64,000 bases of DNA from Lytechinus variegatus (Eukaryota; Echinodermata; Echinoidea; Temnopleuroida; Toxopneustidae), in contig NC_054758.1 in assembly GCF_018143015.1 (NCBI RefSeq), forward strand, positions 9,036,501 to 9,100,500, given 5' to 3'. Below, one piece after another: positions 33,700 to 46,434 of this stretch. The notes under the pieces are model-generated. The model ran no database searches. It was not told the DNA's origin and saw only the letters and a list, made by a program, of their open reading frames with translations. Both the position numbers and the translations under genes were made by a program. Position 1 is the stretch's first letter; every line of letters begins with the position of its first letter.

Positions 33700-35630
33700 T
33701 TTAACTTTTGATTGAGCTGGGCAAGTACCCGATTAACATATCAAGTTTTAATATACTGTTAATTGGGACTAATTTCAGTGAATTAAAGCCAAATATATCT
33801 TGGGACTGATTTTTGATGATTTTTTTGATGAGCTATGATTTAACACGTGAGTAAATGGGGGGTCTGTTGTAGTCATGTGAGCCCTTAATCGTCGGCAAGT
33901 GGTTTGACGTCTCCTTTGCTGAAGTCCGAATCGACTGGCCCCGATAATCTGGAGAGATGGAATAGCGCCATCATATAAATGTATAACAACTCCTACTCCT
34001 ATTATGGTAATCCAAGCTGTGGGGAAGTTACAAATTGATGTCGAGGTTCGAGACCTGGTCACGTCTTTCGGATGGTGACGTTAAAGGTCGATCCCAGACG
34101 TAAATAATCATATCTGATTGATACACGTCTGACAAAACTCAAATACACACACACACCTACTTTATCCCAGCATCTCAGTACTGGTAGTAGGTCAACATCT
34201 ACTGATTGTCGTAAGGGAATGCTTTTAACCATGTATTGAGCCAAACCATGCTAAACATATTCATATTTTAGGGAAACAAAGCAGTAAAAACTGATAAAAC
34301 TGTGTTGTTTTCACTTCTTTTTAACGGAAATGTTTAGTGAAACTGATCAACACTGTTGATTTGCATTTTACGGAAATATTTAGTAATTAATGGTGAACAC
34401 GTTAAGATTTTGTTCTTTTTGTTTAGTATATACCATCGTTAAGAGTGTTTTTAACTTGAAGCAACACGCTACAGTCTCAGCTTTTTGCATAATTGCATTT
34501 CTTGTACGTAATTGTTTCCCCAAAAAAAATATTTGATTGTTTGCTCGAGCATATTTCAAAATTTACGACAGAAAATGACTTTTACAATTGTTAGAAATCC
34601 TTACTATAATTTGGCTAATCTTGTGTGTCCTTCCGTTTGTTTGAAGCAGCTTTTCTCCGTGGTTTTCCACTCAATAGAGCTGGATTTTTTTTCTAAACAT
34701 GGTTAAATTGTTCACAGATTTTCATGAAGGGGGTTGTTTGTGGTATTTTGGTCGCATTATTTAAAGTTTTTTTACAATTCGTAACTTTTTGGCATTCCTT
34801 TTCGCAGCCCTGAGTATAGCTTCGAAGTTCCCAGTCCCTTTTACCTCTCTCGGGTCAGCGAAATACAAAGCGTGCATGCCATCATGCCGACAGTCGACCG
34901 GGTATGGTACAGTATACGGTAGTGCATTCGCTGGCTGCATTATATGCATGTGTGTGCGGCGATGCTGAAACGTAAACAACATACCGTAATCGGCCGATGT
35001 CCTCAGTGGTTACCGTACCGGTGAGTACGACTTTCTGACAAACATATTTGTCTTTTATCGTGAATGATTCTGCAGTGAAACCCCATTCTGTCATTCTAAC
35101 GTATGATAAATTTGTTACTTAAAAGGCTCAAGATCTATAAATCTATAGCCTAGCCCTAGGTAGACAGCTGGCAGCCGTCTGTTTCGAGGAGTTTTTTTTA
35201 CATTTTATTTTTTTTCTCCTCGTACAGCTATCGTGCAGCCACCATTAGGGGACGTGCAATGCAATTTTGGTCTTTAATGAATAAAAATCATAAGTTAACA
35301 CAACCAAAATGCAAATTAATATTCCCTCTTGGCATTAATTGCCAAAAAACGGAGAAAAATCAAGTTAAAAGGAACAAAAACATTGACTTACCTCGGCTGT
35401 CACGCAAATTCACTTCCCCGTTTTATCCGATCTTAATTAAAGCATCCAACAGCTTATCTTCATAAGATCTAAAGTTCTTATCCTTAATACTCTTATACAT
35501 GTAGGCCTTTTTAAATAAAAATATTTTTGATTAATGACCGCACATATCCTCAATTATCACGGTTTGAATTACGCATGACAAGTTTTCTTCTGGGTGAACT
35601 TCCATATGGCCATTGAGTCCCCTGTACAGA
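33700..35630. other. Intergenic; no gene recognised
   Basis: AT-rich with a block at 34040-34110 (cgaggttcgagacctggtca...tttcggatggtgacgttaaa) whose style resembles dispersed SINE/LINE material, including a B-box-like ggttcgagacc. No matching A box was found. Nothing else can be supported. Confidence 0.4.
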
Positions 35631-35641
35631 TCGCGCTAGAT

Positions 35642-35712
35642 CTTCGGTCTCTGTATTTGGTGAATGAAGCCAACGGAGTTCAGCTGAACAACCAACATAA
35701 CAGAGACCGAAG
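35642..35712. repeat. 13-bp-arm inverted repeat
   Basis: cttcggtctctgt and acagagaccgaag are perfect inverse complements 45 nt apart. Possibly a small MITE. Confidence 0.5.
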
Positions 35713-35919
35713 CTTTTGGTCTAAGCCCTAGGCCTAGGCTACTATCAAATGCTGGTCATAAGTGGTAAGAAAGTTTTTATGTTATAGGCAGTGTGGCCAC
35801 ACGCCTGTGGTTATATCCAATACTAGGCCGGTAAGCACTAAATAGGTACCAATCATGCAGACGCAAGCTCATAAATATTCTTAAATATTCATAGGGTTAG
35901 GATTAGGATCCTAACACTG

Positions 35920-37655
35920 GCATATTCTTTCTTTGCTACACACATTCAACAAAATTAATGTCTCTAAAATTCATTTACAAATATAAATGAACGATATTTA
36001 GTATTATGTTCGCCAATTCATATGTTAAACTTTATTTCTGTGTGAATAACAAAATAATAATGTAGTGTGATCGTAATAAACAAGCATTGGTAAAATGATT
36101 TTACAGACATGTGTTGCCAATTTAATGATTTCAGTGATTAATTTCCTTCTTTTAATTCCTGATGCTAAATGCCAAGTGGTAACACTACACAAATGAGCTT
36201 ACTGTGTGCAGATATTTTAGCTCCTTCTGCTGATGCATCCAATATATATTTTTTAAGGCTCTGAATCGTAAGTTATTGAGTCAAAGCACAAAATGTGGGC
36301 AGTTGTCACAAAGAGGTTAACCCTATTCTGATTTGGCTTTTTGAAAACAATTGTTGACTGGGGGTTTGCTGGGGGGATGAGGGTCTACATCTAATGTTTC
36401 TGCCCAGTTTCATTAACACATCCTTTGTATTTTATCCTATATTTTAACAGATTGGGCTACCTGCTACTCAACACTCCAAAATCAAACTGTGCCAGTGCTC
36501 TGTTGTACACAGTTCAGTGCATGGTTAGTATTTTGACGTAAAATGTAATATTTATATTGAATGATTAATACCGCAGTAAATCTAAATTCCAACATATGAT
36601 GAGGGTTGTTTGGTTGAGTCAGATAATCAATTCAGTGCTAAGTTCCAAACCCAAAATTAAAATTATCTTTAATAGATTTGCTATTAACCCACTTATTTAA
36701 GGGCAAATTTGATCAGATTTTCTTCTGCAGATTGGCAACACTGGCATTTTTTCTTTTTTTGCTACACACATTCAATAAAATTAATGTCTCTAAAATTCAT
36801 TTACAAATAAATTAACTATATTTAAACATTACGTTTGCCAATTCATATTTAAAACTTTATCTCTGTGTGATTAACAAAATAAAATTCTTTCTATTAAACA
36901 TAAAAACCTGTGAGGTAAAGTAAGAGTTAGAACAGTTTATATTATACACTATTACAATTACTGCTTTTAATAATAATAACAATGATACTATTACTACTAC
37001 TTTTTGGGGGGGCGGGCGAAAATGTTTTGCCCCCCACTTTTTTGGTTTGGGGGGCGACTGCCCAGCACCTCCCCCCCCCCCCCCTCACTTACGGCGCCTA
37101 TATGCTGGGGGTAAGGGTCTAGATCTAATGTTTCTGCCCAGTTTCATAAAAACATATTTAATCCTGGATTCAGCTACCTGCCACTCAATGCTCCAAGGCC
37201 AAGCTGTGCTAGTGCTCTGTTGCACACAGTTCAGTGCATGGTTAGTATTTTGACGTAAGACATAATATTTATATTGAATGATTAATGCCGCAGTAAATCT
37301 AAATTGCAACATGTGATGAAGTTGTAAGATTTGGTCGAGTCTGATAATCAATTCAGTGCTAAGTTCCAAAACCCAAAATCAAAAATATTCTTAATAGATT
37401 TGCTATTAACCCTTTTATTTAAGGGCAAATTTTATCAGATTTTCTTCAGAACATTGGTAACACTGGCATTTTTTTTTTCTTTGCTACACACATTCAACAA
37501 AATTAATGTCTCTAAAATTCATTTACAAATATAAATGAACTATATTTAGTATTATGTTTGCCAATTCATATGTTAAACTTTATTTCTGTGCGATACCAAA
37601 TACTAATGTAGTGTGATCGTAATAAACAAGCATTGGTAAAATGATTTTACAGACT
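35920..37655. repeat. ~740-bp tandem repeat, two-plus units
   Basis: The segments 36360-36890 and 37100-37570 are collinear (taatgtttctgcccagtttcat, acagttcagtgcatggttag, tatttaagggcaaatttgat). The 'ttgctacacacattcaa...aatgtctctaaaattc' module also occurs at 35935, giving three partial copies. 'tttattactactactttttgggggg' interrupts unit 2. Confidence 0.7.
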
Positions 37656-38382
37656 GTCTTACTCATTTTATCACCCCCCCCCCCCCCTTCTCTCACTCTC
37701 ACTTCTTTTCGACATCCTGTCAAACTTATAGATGATTAAGCAACCTTTAATTTAAAAAGTACAAACAACCGCAGTCTAATGTACATTGTAAGGTACATGT
37801 GCAATGTACTTACATATTTATTTCTGACCCAATACATGTAATCATAACATTTCTATATCACAATAATTGCCCTTGACTGCTTACTGAATACACCGTGTTC
37901 TGATACATTTTTCCATTTTATAGTTAGATTTGGATTTCACTCTGGAATGATTATTGAAGTTCTTCCTCCAGTTCAACCGAAGATGCTTAAACTTAATTGA
38001 ACCTCCTATCTATATTGAAAGAGAAGTTTGCTATTAATCAGTTGTCTAAATATATTTCATCAATAAACTGCTTGGCTTTCAGTGTGAATAGGCAGTCTAG
38101 CTGTACATACAAGATTGTCACCCCCTCCCCCCCACACACACTTTGATAAAGAAAATGACTCCTACCCCCTGGGCTGCCACGGGTAATTGCTGCTAGTAAA
38201 TATAAACGAATGGAATTTTACATTAAAAGAAGAATAATGCTGCTTATTGAGCAGGCGAATGTCTTGTTCCCCAACCGCTGGCACTGAACATGCTGAACTT
38301 TCCATAACGATGATATCTCCCCGCAAATACTCTCATAAAAATAGTATGGACTTTATCTGAAGATTAAGGCAATTGTTATTAT

Positions 38383-39321
38383 GTAGTAGTCACACCGCCA
38401 GAAATTTGCGGAGCGGTCCTTGAACAGTTGGGAGAAGGGGGTCGAATTTCGACAACGCTCGTCACCGCGCTCAAAATGGAAAAAAAGTTCGCAAACATGG
38501 GCGTTGCCTTAGTGGTGCAACGCTGAAACCGGCGTTGCTGTAGCGTTGGTTTAGCGGTGACACCTCAATACCAACGCCAAACCAAAGTTCATCAACGCAA
38601 TGGACCGGTGATTCAACTACCGACACCGTTCCAGCAATCCCGTGTACGCTCGTAAAACACATACAACCGCTCTGCCAAAGTTTGTGCAACGTTTATTCAC
38701 CTCAGCGGTGGTGCAGCTCTTAAGATTTTTGCTTTAGGCTAGCGGACCCAAGCGTCCACGAACTTGGGTCTAGCGGTGCCAAACTTTGACTGGGCGTTGT
38801 TTGAACGGGGTAGAACTTTGCGGGAGCGGAACATCGCCCGCTCCTCACCGTTCGCAATATTTTGTACAGCTCAAATCTTTCGGAGCGGTAGGAGGGACAG
38901 TCAGTGACTATCAGCGGTGGCCGAGCGTATACGGCGTTGCCTTAACGGTGGCCAACTTCTGTTTAATAACTGGGGCAAACTAGTCTACAAATGTAGACCC
39001 ACATCTGCAGTGTGTGTGCCTTAGCTGATTCAACGAGTCTGCATAGCAGACTAGGTCTACTGAGGCTGCAGAAGTGGCTCGCTACGCTTGCCCTTTCAGG
39101 ATGGTTTGCTTCGCAACAGTAGCAGATCCCACCTCATGAGCCATTCAGAGTCTACATAGCAGACTAGGGGCAAACGGTTACGAGCGGAGGCCTAGCGTAT
39201 ACGGCGTTGCCTTAACGGTGGCCAACATCTTTTAAACGGTGGTGAACGGTAACGAGCGGTGATGATTTTTCTTCACCGCCCAAGGACCGCTCCAGCAAGC
39301 TTCTGGCTGTGTGACTACTAC
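38383..39321. mobile_element. TIR element (gtagtagtcacac), interrupted
   Basis: Ends are gtagtagtcacaccgccagaa and ttctggctgtgtgactactac, with inner ggagcggtcc/ggaccgctcc mirrored. The body is GC-rich (cggtgg, aacgag, gcggt words). It is split by a 186-bp element at 38981-39166. Confidence 0.7.
38981..39166. mobile_element. 186-bp nested element with perfect 9-bp TSD
   Basis: Its ends are tagtctac...gtagac and gtctacatagcagacta. It is flanked on both sides by ggggcaaac (38972-38980 and 39167-39175). A 9-bp duplication is typical of Mutator-like (MULE) elements, but the short TIR is not diagnostic. Confidence 0.75.
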
Positions 39322-39324
39322 TTT

Positions 39325-39546
39325 AAGGCATGGTCACACCGCCCGAGCGTTGTTGGAGCAGTCGTGGAGCGGAGAGAAAAAAAATCATCACCGCTCGCTA
39401 CCGTTCACCATTTTCGATTTCGATTGGGGTTTTTTTTTTCGATTTATGTTTTAGATTTTTCCCCAATTTTGTGAGCGAAAGTCGGCCCTCTTACCCTACG
39501 GCTCCACGACCGCTCCAACAACGCTCGGGCGGTGTGACCATGCCTT
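39325..39546. mobile_element. 222-bp MITE with 35-bp perfect TIRs
   Basis: aaggcatggtcacaccgccc and its continuation (cgagcgttgttggagc) are perfectly mirrored at 39512-39546. It is related in style to the neighbouring 38383-39321 element (gagcggtgatgattttt in the body). Confidence 0.8.
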
Positions 39547-40309
39547 TACCGAATTCTATTCTTCTGATTTGATTCCTATCATTTGAGAGTAGTTTCATGA
39601 CAGGAGGAAAAAATGCAGGAATTCGAAATGATCAACATGGATCTTTTTTAAGAGAAGCAAAAACATGAAAAACAAGAAATTTTGAAACTGTCATAACGCT
39701 AACCCTGGCACAAACGCTGACCCACCGTTATTATTTGCTGTTATTTAACGGGGAACACTTTTATAGGGCATTGCGCTATGTACAATTTTGAAATGAATTG
39801 ATTTTATACAAATTATGAAAATCGGTTTCTGAATTGGTGCTATAGGGAGATAGGAAAAAAGAATAACCTCATTAATCTTTTCATTATTTATCTTTAATTG
39901 TATCTCATTAAATATATTGGATTCTTGTATGGGGTGGATTTTCTTCAACACATCTCAATATAACTTTTCTGTTTCAGAATCGAGCAAAACGTATAATTTT
40001 AGACTCACCCCCTTTTCACATAGCAATCAGACCTATATTTTTCAAAGTTACACAAATGAAAATTCATGATATTTTTAAATAGCAAGTCGTAATCTCAATG
40101 TTTTCCACTCACACAGTTTAATACTTAAGTTTTTAAACGACTGTTTTTCAACTCTTCCTTACACAACCAGTCAGTCAAACCGTAATCGCGTCCATAATTG
40201 TTACTATGAGTTTTCTCGTCCCACTATTATTTTAATTGGTTCGAAAGTGTAAAATTGAAATTTATACTTGTTTGGCATAATTACCAACCCTCAAGAACCT
40301 TACGATCCT

Positions 40310-40680
40310 CATCATCTAGTCTCTTACAGATTCCAGTTGCTTAGAAATCAAGCGAAGAACGGGCTTTTGCTCATGCAGGGTCTAACAAATGAAATTTTCT
40401 TCCACAGAGTTTGGAAACCCAGACTTCGTGACCACCTTCAAGGGTAACCTGAAAACATCCATGTTTAAGTGCTTTTTTTTATAAACATTGACTTAAATAT
40501 TTTTCAGACATGTATTATATGTAAATAGCTTTTGTTGTTCTGCTCTGAAGCGCCTTGAGCATCTAATCAAGATGGAAAGTGCATTATACAAATCTCATGT
40601 ATTATTATTTTTATTATTATTATTATCATTATCATTATTACTGTATCATTAGTATTATCATTATTATTATCCCCGTATCA
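40310..40680 (+). mobile_element. LINE 3' end: ORF2 C-terminus plus UTR
   Basis: A degraded frame ends in TTFKGNLKTSMFKCFFL, the usual C-terminal block of LINE ORF2. It is followed by a 3' UTR with the GC hairpin-like gaagcgccttgagcatct...ggaaagtgcattata and a terminal ATT microsatellite. Compare 57925-58135. Confidence 0.6.
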
Positions 40681-41264
40681 AAAGCTCCCTACAGTGACTA
40701 TGTTTATTTAAAAAAATACGTCATCTGATCGATTTATATATGTTAGTGTTTATTGTTATCCATTGAGACTGTTAGATATATATTGCTTCGTTGTTTTTTA
40801 TTGATGATTGTGCGATTTTGATGTAATAATTTTTGAGTGAATACGGGAAAATAAATGAACTGAATGGATTTTTCTTTAAGACGTTATTTACTCTTCCAGT
40901 GTCAGAAACATAGGTTTCATGTGCAATGAAAAGAGTTTACTACGATTGACTTTTATTGTACTGATATTGGCATATATACATGTATGAATACACACATAAA
41001 CATAAGCTCAAGTCATATATCCTCAACTGTCCTATCTTTAGGTTCCAATACTGTTTTGCGTGCTATGTCCATGCCATACAGACAGTCTTATCCTCTAGTA
41101 TAAATAGCTGTATAAGTAGGTTAAAGTAATGTAATAAACAACTTCTACCTTTCTACCTTTGGAGCTGCTCTTCGTATCATGTCACTTTTCTTTCTTGTCA
41201 TTTATATGGAATAGCCAGCACCAGTTATATTTCAATAAAATTAATAGCTATTACGAGCAGAGTA

Positions 41265-41885
41265 CATGTGACATTTGTCTTAGATGTAATGGAAAATCTG
41301 GATTCAACTTGACCGATAGTTGTCGTTATTGAAAAATAATTGACCTTGGGCTCCGTTACACATGAACTGACCAATCAAGATCAACATTACATGCGCATTT
41401 GGCGCAAAATACTGACCAGGAACCAATCAGAAGTGTTCTCTCATCTTCGCGTTAGGGAGCCCAGAGAATTATCAAGGAGTTCAATGAGTTGAAGGGTGTA
41501 CATGTGATATCCACACTATTTTGTACATACCTGTATAAATATTTTAAATCATGTAAAGGAGAAAAATAAAACAGTAGCTAAACTTGAGTTTAAAAACCTT
41601 GGTCAGTCTGCTTATATTACCAATTACATACTCCTTATGAACACTTTAAAATTCTGGATTTGAAATTGAAAACACGTGGCATTTATATAAAATGATTATT
41701 GAAAAATAAGAGTAGGTCCAATCTTAACTTAAATATTTATGTAAGATTCGAAATCACATTACGAAACTGATCTGTAAACGTAAGAAGGAATAATTCAGTC
41801 AGGTTTTCAATGAATATACTCACGACTCCAAAAAAAGATTTAGCGTGAGTTATACAGAGTGAAAACTCAAGTTGTTAATAATTGT
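41265..41885. repeat. Local duplication, intact copy
   Basis: This segment aligns in pieces with 42776-42997, 45426-45470 and 46465-46780. It acts as the uninterrupted reference for the second copy. Confidence 0.65.
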
Positions 41886-42223
41886 CTGGGAATGATAACT
41901 GAAGTATTATGAAGTATTTTTCTTCATTATGAAAGCAACAGGAAACAAAATAGTAAATATAAAGGATATATACAATATAAACAGATTTTTTTCAGTTTTG
42001 GCTGCCATAATTCTACCACAGATTTAGACCGTGATCTAAGTTAAACCCGACTGAAAAATACGAGCCATTAACTTCAAGTCAACTAGCTGCATTCACCAGG
42101 TCAATTATTTGACATAATGACGAGTACGTGAACATAGGCGGATCCGGGGGGCCGAGCCCCCCCCCCCCCCCCCCCCCATTGGCGAAGGCTGGATCCACCC
42201 CTACATGTGAAATGAGTCCTGTG

Positions 42224-42777
42224 GCCTTTACACACTTGGATCTTGAATCATGATTGTAATGATGGTTGGAATTCATCTTTAAAATTATCGGACCTTTCAC
42301 ACGCCCACTCTAAAACTTGGATTTGAATTCGAATTTCTTATTGAAGGTGGTATATATATGTCCTTTGTGACTTGTCAATCAAAGCACTGCATCGGTACAA
42401 TGAGTACATGACAATTGTATAATCTACGAAAAGGCCTTAAAAGGACACGTACATGTAAGCTCCCCCCCCCCCCCTATAAAAAATGATAATAATAATGATA
42501 GTAATAATAATAATGATGATATTAACAATAAAATGAAATTGAATAAAATTTTAAAAATAATCAAATGTAAAAAAATGGAGGTCAAGCCTTTCACACGTAA
42601 AATTTAATACCGCAATTCAATCAAAACTGAACTGCAGTTCACCTCCGGAGTTGAATTTCAATTCGTAATTGTGATTAGCATTTGCGATTCTAGTTTTTTT
42701 TTCACAAAAATTTCGTCATTAGCCCTACTTTTCACTGAAATCATTCGAATTGTGTTTTTTTACCGTGTGAAAGGGGG
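42224..42777. mobile_element. TIR element, empty-site copy of 5897-6992
   Basis: It matches the 5.9-7.0-kb element on both sides of the hAT-like insertion and reads continuously through 'aatctacgaaaagg'. Its right end is gtgtgaaagg. Poly-C and AAT runs occur in the middle. Confidence 0.65.
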
Positions 42778-42997
42778 GTTAGATGTAATGGAAAATCTAT
42801 ATTCAACTTGACCTGCAGTTATTGAAAACTAATTGACCTGGAATTATCACGAAGTTGAAGGGTTTGGAGGGTGTCCATTTGATATTCTTAATATCTTTAT
42901 ATACCTGCATAAAAATTTAAAATTATATAAAGGTAAAACGTAAAACCGTAACTTAACCCGAAATTTTATAAACTTTGATCAGTCTGATCTTATATTG

Positions 42998-45425
42998 CAG
43001 GGGCCGCGGAACCGGAAGGCTGAGGGAGCTTCAGCCCCTCCCCCCCCCCACACACACATGCTTTTTTCCCAAAACTGTGTACAAAAACGTTAAAAATTAC
43101 CATTTGATTGTGATCTTTAGCATGGTCAGTCCCCCACTTTTGGCTCATCCCCCTGTTGCACCCACAAATGTAATAACGCCCACAAATGTAATAACACTTT
43201 ACCCACAAATGTAATAATTTTTGATCGCCCACAAATGTAATAATGACTATACCCATAAATGTAATAAATTTGAAGGGATTATTGGCGAATCCGTTCTAAA
43301 CTAAAATCCTATGCGTTCATATAGCACAAAAGTGCAAAGTCTTTTTTTCAGACCGGGTTAATAAAACATCAAAGTACAAGTCCAAAGTCTTTTTTCCAGA
43401 CCCGGTTGTTTCAAAAATTATAATATAAATCCAAAGTCTTTTTTCCAGACCCGGTTGTTTAAAAAATATAATAAAATTCCAAAGTCTTTTTTTTCCAGAC
43501 CCGGTTGTTTCAAAAATTGTGATATAAGTCCAAAGTCTTTTTTCCAGACCCGGTTGTTTCAAAAATTATAATATAAATCCAAAGTCTTTTTTCCAGACCC
43601 GGTTGTTTCAAGAATTTTAATAAGTCCAAATCTTTTTCCAGACCCAGTTATTTCAAATTTATAATATACGTCCAAACTAAGATACGATAATGATATTCCT
43701 GTGGAAAAAATGGGAATCGAGCTTAGTCTTTTCTCCAGACCCAGTTAATTAAAAATGGTGGAATTAATGTCTTTGTTGTTGTTTCAACTCATACGGTGTA
43801 TATTGTGAATATGTGCACTAAGAGTAAATTGAGAATCAAGCGTAGTCTTTTCTCCAGACCCGTTTACGTGTTATTTAAAGATTATAAATAACAGTTTAAA
43901 AACAGTATAAAGACCCCATAATCTTATAAGTGCTGGATATAGCGTAGTCTTTCAGCCCGACCATTTTTTTCTTCAAGAAAAAAACGCTAATAGTAAGAAT
44001 TAAAAAAAATCAAAGTCTAAGACCAAACAAACCTTCAACCTAAGAACCTGTTTTAAAAGAGGTTTAGAGTGTTGTCTTTATTCCAGACCTAAAACAGTTA
44101 CGAAAAAAATCTTCTAACATAAGACCTTTTATTCTTTTTCTCGTGGAATAACACGAGTTTTAAAACGTACTCTTTCCTCCAGACCCGGCTATTAAAAAAA
44201 GTAACTGAAAAACTTCAAATCTAAGACCAAATTTCCAAAGTTTCACCCAGTAAAAATATGTCTTTTTTTAAATAATACTACTACCCCTACAAAACATTGT
44301 AATAACGCGTGGGTAAAGCAGACATCCTTTCTCCAGACTTGGTTACTATTTGAAAAATAAAATAGTTTTTACAAATATTCTAAAACGAAAACCCAATAAT
44401 CTAATTACTGTGGAACAACATGAAGACCGATTGTCGAAGATCGACTTTCCTCCAGACACAATTATTTCAGGAATAAAAAAATCAATAAAACTCAACCCCC
44501 AACAACGAATCTAAGAACCAACAATCCTCCAAATTAAGACCATGCATGTAGAAAAGCACATGTTTAGAGCGTTGTCTTTATTCCAGACCCGGTGATTTAA
44601 AAATGATTTAAACCATCCTTAAAAAAAAGACTCATATTCTTATTCTTGTGGAATAACACGAGTATTATGCTTAGTCTTTCGTCTGGACCCGGTTATTTAA
44701 AACATAAAGAAATATTGAAAAAAAAATGACAGCTGAGACCAATCTTCAAAATTAAACCCACTTAAAATGCTTGGGCTTAGAGTGTTGTCTTTACCCCTCA
44801 CCGACGTATATTATAACTTTTGAAACGACCGGGTCTGAAAAAAAAGACTTTGGACTTGCATTATGATTTTTGAATTAACCGGGTCTGGAAAAAAGACTTT
44901 GGACGTATATTATAATTTTGAAACAACCGGGTCTGGTATAAAAAAGACTTTGGACGTATATGATAATTTTGAAAAACCGGGTCTGGAAAAAGACTTGGAC
45001 TTGTACTGTAATATTTCATTAGCCGGGTCTGGAAAAAAGACTTTGAACTTTTGTGCTATATGAACGCATTACTATAGGATATTAGTTTAGAACGAATTCG
45101 CCAAAAATCACTTCAAATTTATTACATTTGTGGGTAAAGTCATTATTACATTTGTTGGTAAAGTGCATTATTACATTTGTGGGTAAAGTGTGATTACATT
45201 TGTGGGCGTTATTACATTTGTGGACGAAGTGTTATTACATTTGTGGGCGATCAAAAATTATTACATTTGTGGGTAAAGTGTTATTACATTTGTGGGCGTT
45301 ATTACATTTGTGGGTAAAGTGTTATTACATTTGTGGGCGTTATTACATTTTTGTGGGAGATTATTACATTTATGGGTGTAACACCCCCCCCCCCCCCCAC
45401 TTTGAAAACCATTCCGCGGCCCCTG
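42998..45425. mobile_element. 2.4-kb fold-back element F1
   Basis: The perfect 14-bp ends caggggccgcggaa/ttccgcggcccctg enclose, symmetrically, G/C runs and subterminal arrays of (ccca)caaatgtaataa (43150-43270; inverse 45115-45380). Next come inner arrays of a ~49-bp unit with aaagtcttttttccagaccc (43335-43690; inverse 44815-45060). The 1.1-kb centre repeats a degenerate tcttt.tccagacccggtta motif every ~100-150 bp. No transposase. CAGGGG ends suggest hAT mobilisation. A 'tatt' is present on both sides, but an 8-bp TSD is not. Confidence 0.8.
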
Positions 45426-45598
45426 TATTACTAACTGCACTGTATAAAAAGTATTGGGTAAAAACTTAAAGGCATTGTTTAACTTTGTGAGCAGCCGATT
45501 TAAAAATTTCTCAAACCAAGATGAAACATGTGTACAAGTGCATGTATTAGAACTAATAAACCCTGGAAACAACCATTATTGAGAATGAAAAGCTAATA

Positions 45599-45984
45599 CC
45601 GTTTTCATAAACCTATCCTCCAATTAGCCGCCTAAGAGTAATGCGGATAATTCAATAAAAATTGCGTTCATAAACTCCGAAAATAATCCGCATTATTTTT
45701 ACGAGCGCCCGTCCTGAAAAAGGGGGATAATCGCCATGACAACTGGACACGCCCCCTCCGATGCGGTTGTGTTGGAAAAGGGTGACCTTGTGACCGCACC
45801 ATGGCAATTATCCGCATAATTTGGAAATGCGTTCATAAACTCAAAATCTTGTCCCTATGCTACTATTATGCGGATAATAGCAGCATCAGAGTAATGCGGA
45901 TAACTCTTGTCCTCCTCCAATTTTACGACCAAATTATGCTGCTATTAGCCGCCTAATTCATTTTAATGGGGTTTATGAAAGGGG
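45599..45984. mobile_element. 386-bp MITE, TA target site
   Basis: Ends ccgttttcataaacc and ggtttatgaaagggg, flanked by TA at 45597-45598 and 45985-45986. Inside, tatgcggataat/attatccgcata words occur in both orientations. Non-coding. Confidence 0.75.
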
Positions 45985-46251
45985 TATAGAACTACAAGGC
46001 AAACCCCGATTTTGTACATAGGCGTCTTGCAGACACCTAAATAGTACACATAAGTGTATGGGATGAAAATAAGATGGTGTTTCCGGTCACTTTATATTTC
46101 AATTTTTGAAGCACTAAATAATCATTTTCGAACGCATTTTTTTCTTGGCTTCATTTTTGTAACATATCACAGACACAGGTGACAAGTGTGACCTTCTAGC
46201 TCAGATTTTTTAAAAGTCAAACCAATGTTAACCAATCACTTTAAGCCGCAC

Positions 46252-46434
46252 GAGGGTAATTATGTGTCCAACCAATTTGGGGCAGTATTTTACCGAATGC
46301 CGGGAGCATATTGTCCAGTAAGGTTAGGAAATTAAGCAGCAACTACTTTAGGATGGGAAATATTTTCATCACACTGGATAAATAAAAATGCCTTAAGAAA
46401 ATGCCCAATGTTGGTTGGGCACATAATTACCCTT
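46252..46434. mobile_element. TIR element (gagggtaatta), intact copy
   Basis: gagggtaattatgtgtccaa at the left is mirrored by ttgggcacataattaccctt at the right. It is the uninterrupted relative of 930-1583. Confidence 0.7.

Noticed and set aside
34010..34110. Second tRNA-type SINE or tRNA gene
   Set aside because: A B-box-like ggttcgagacc is present, but no A box lies at the right distance and no cloverleaf can be drawn.
43130..45380. CRISPR-like direct repeats (caaatgtaataa; ~49-bp units)
   Set aside because: The units have no unique spacers, occur in inverted arms of a fold-back element, and the genome is eukaryotic.
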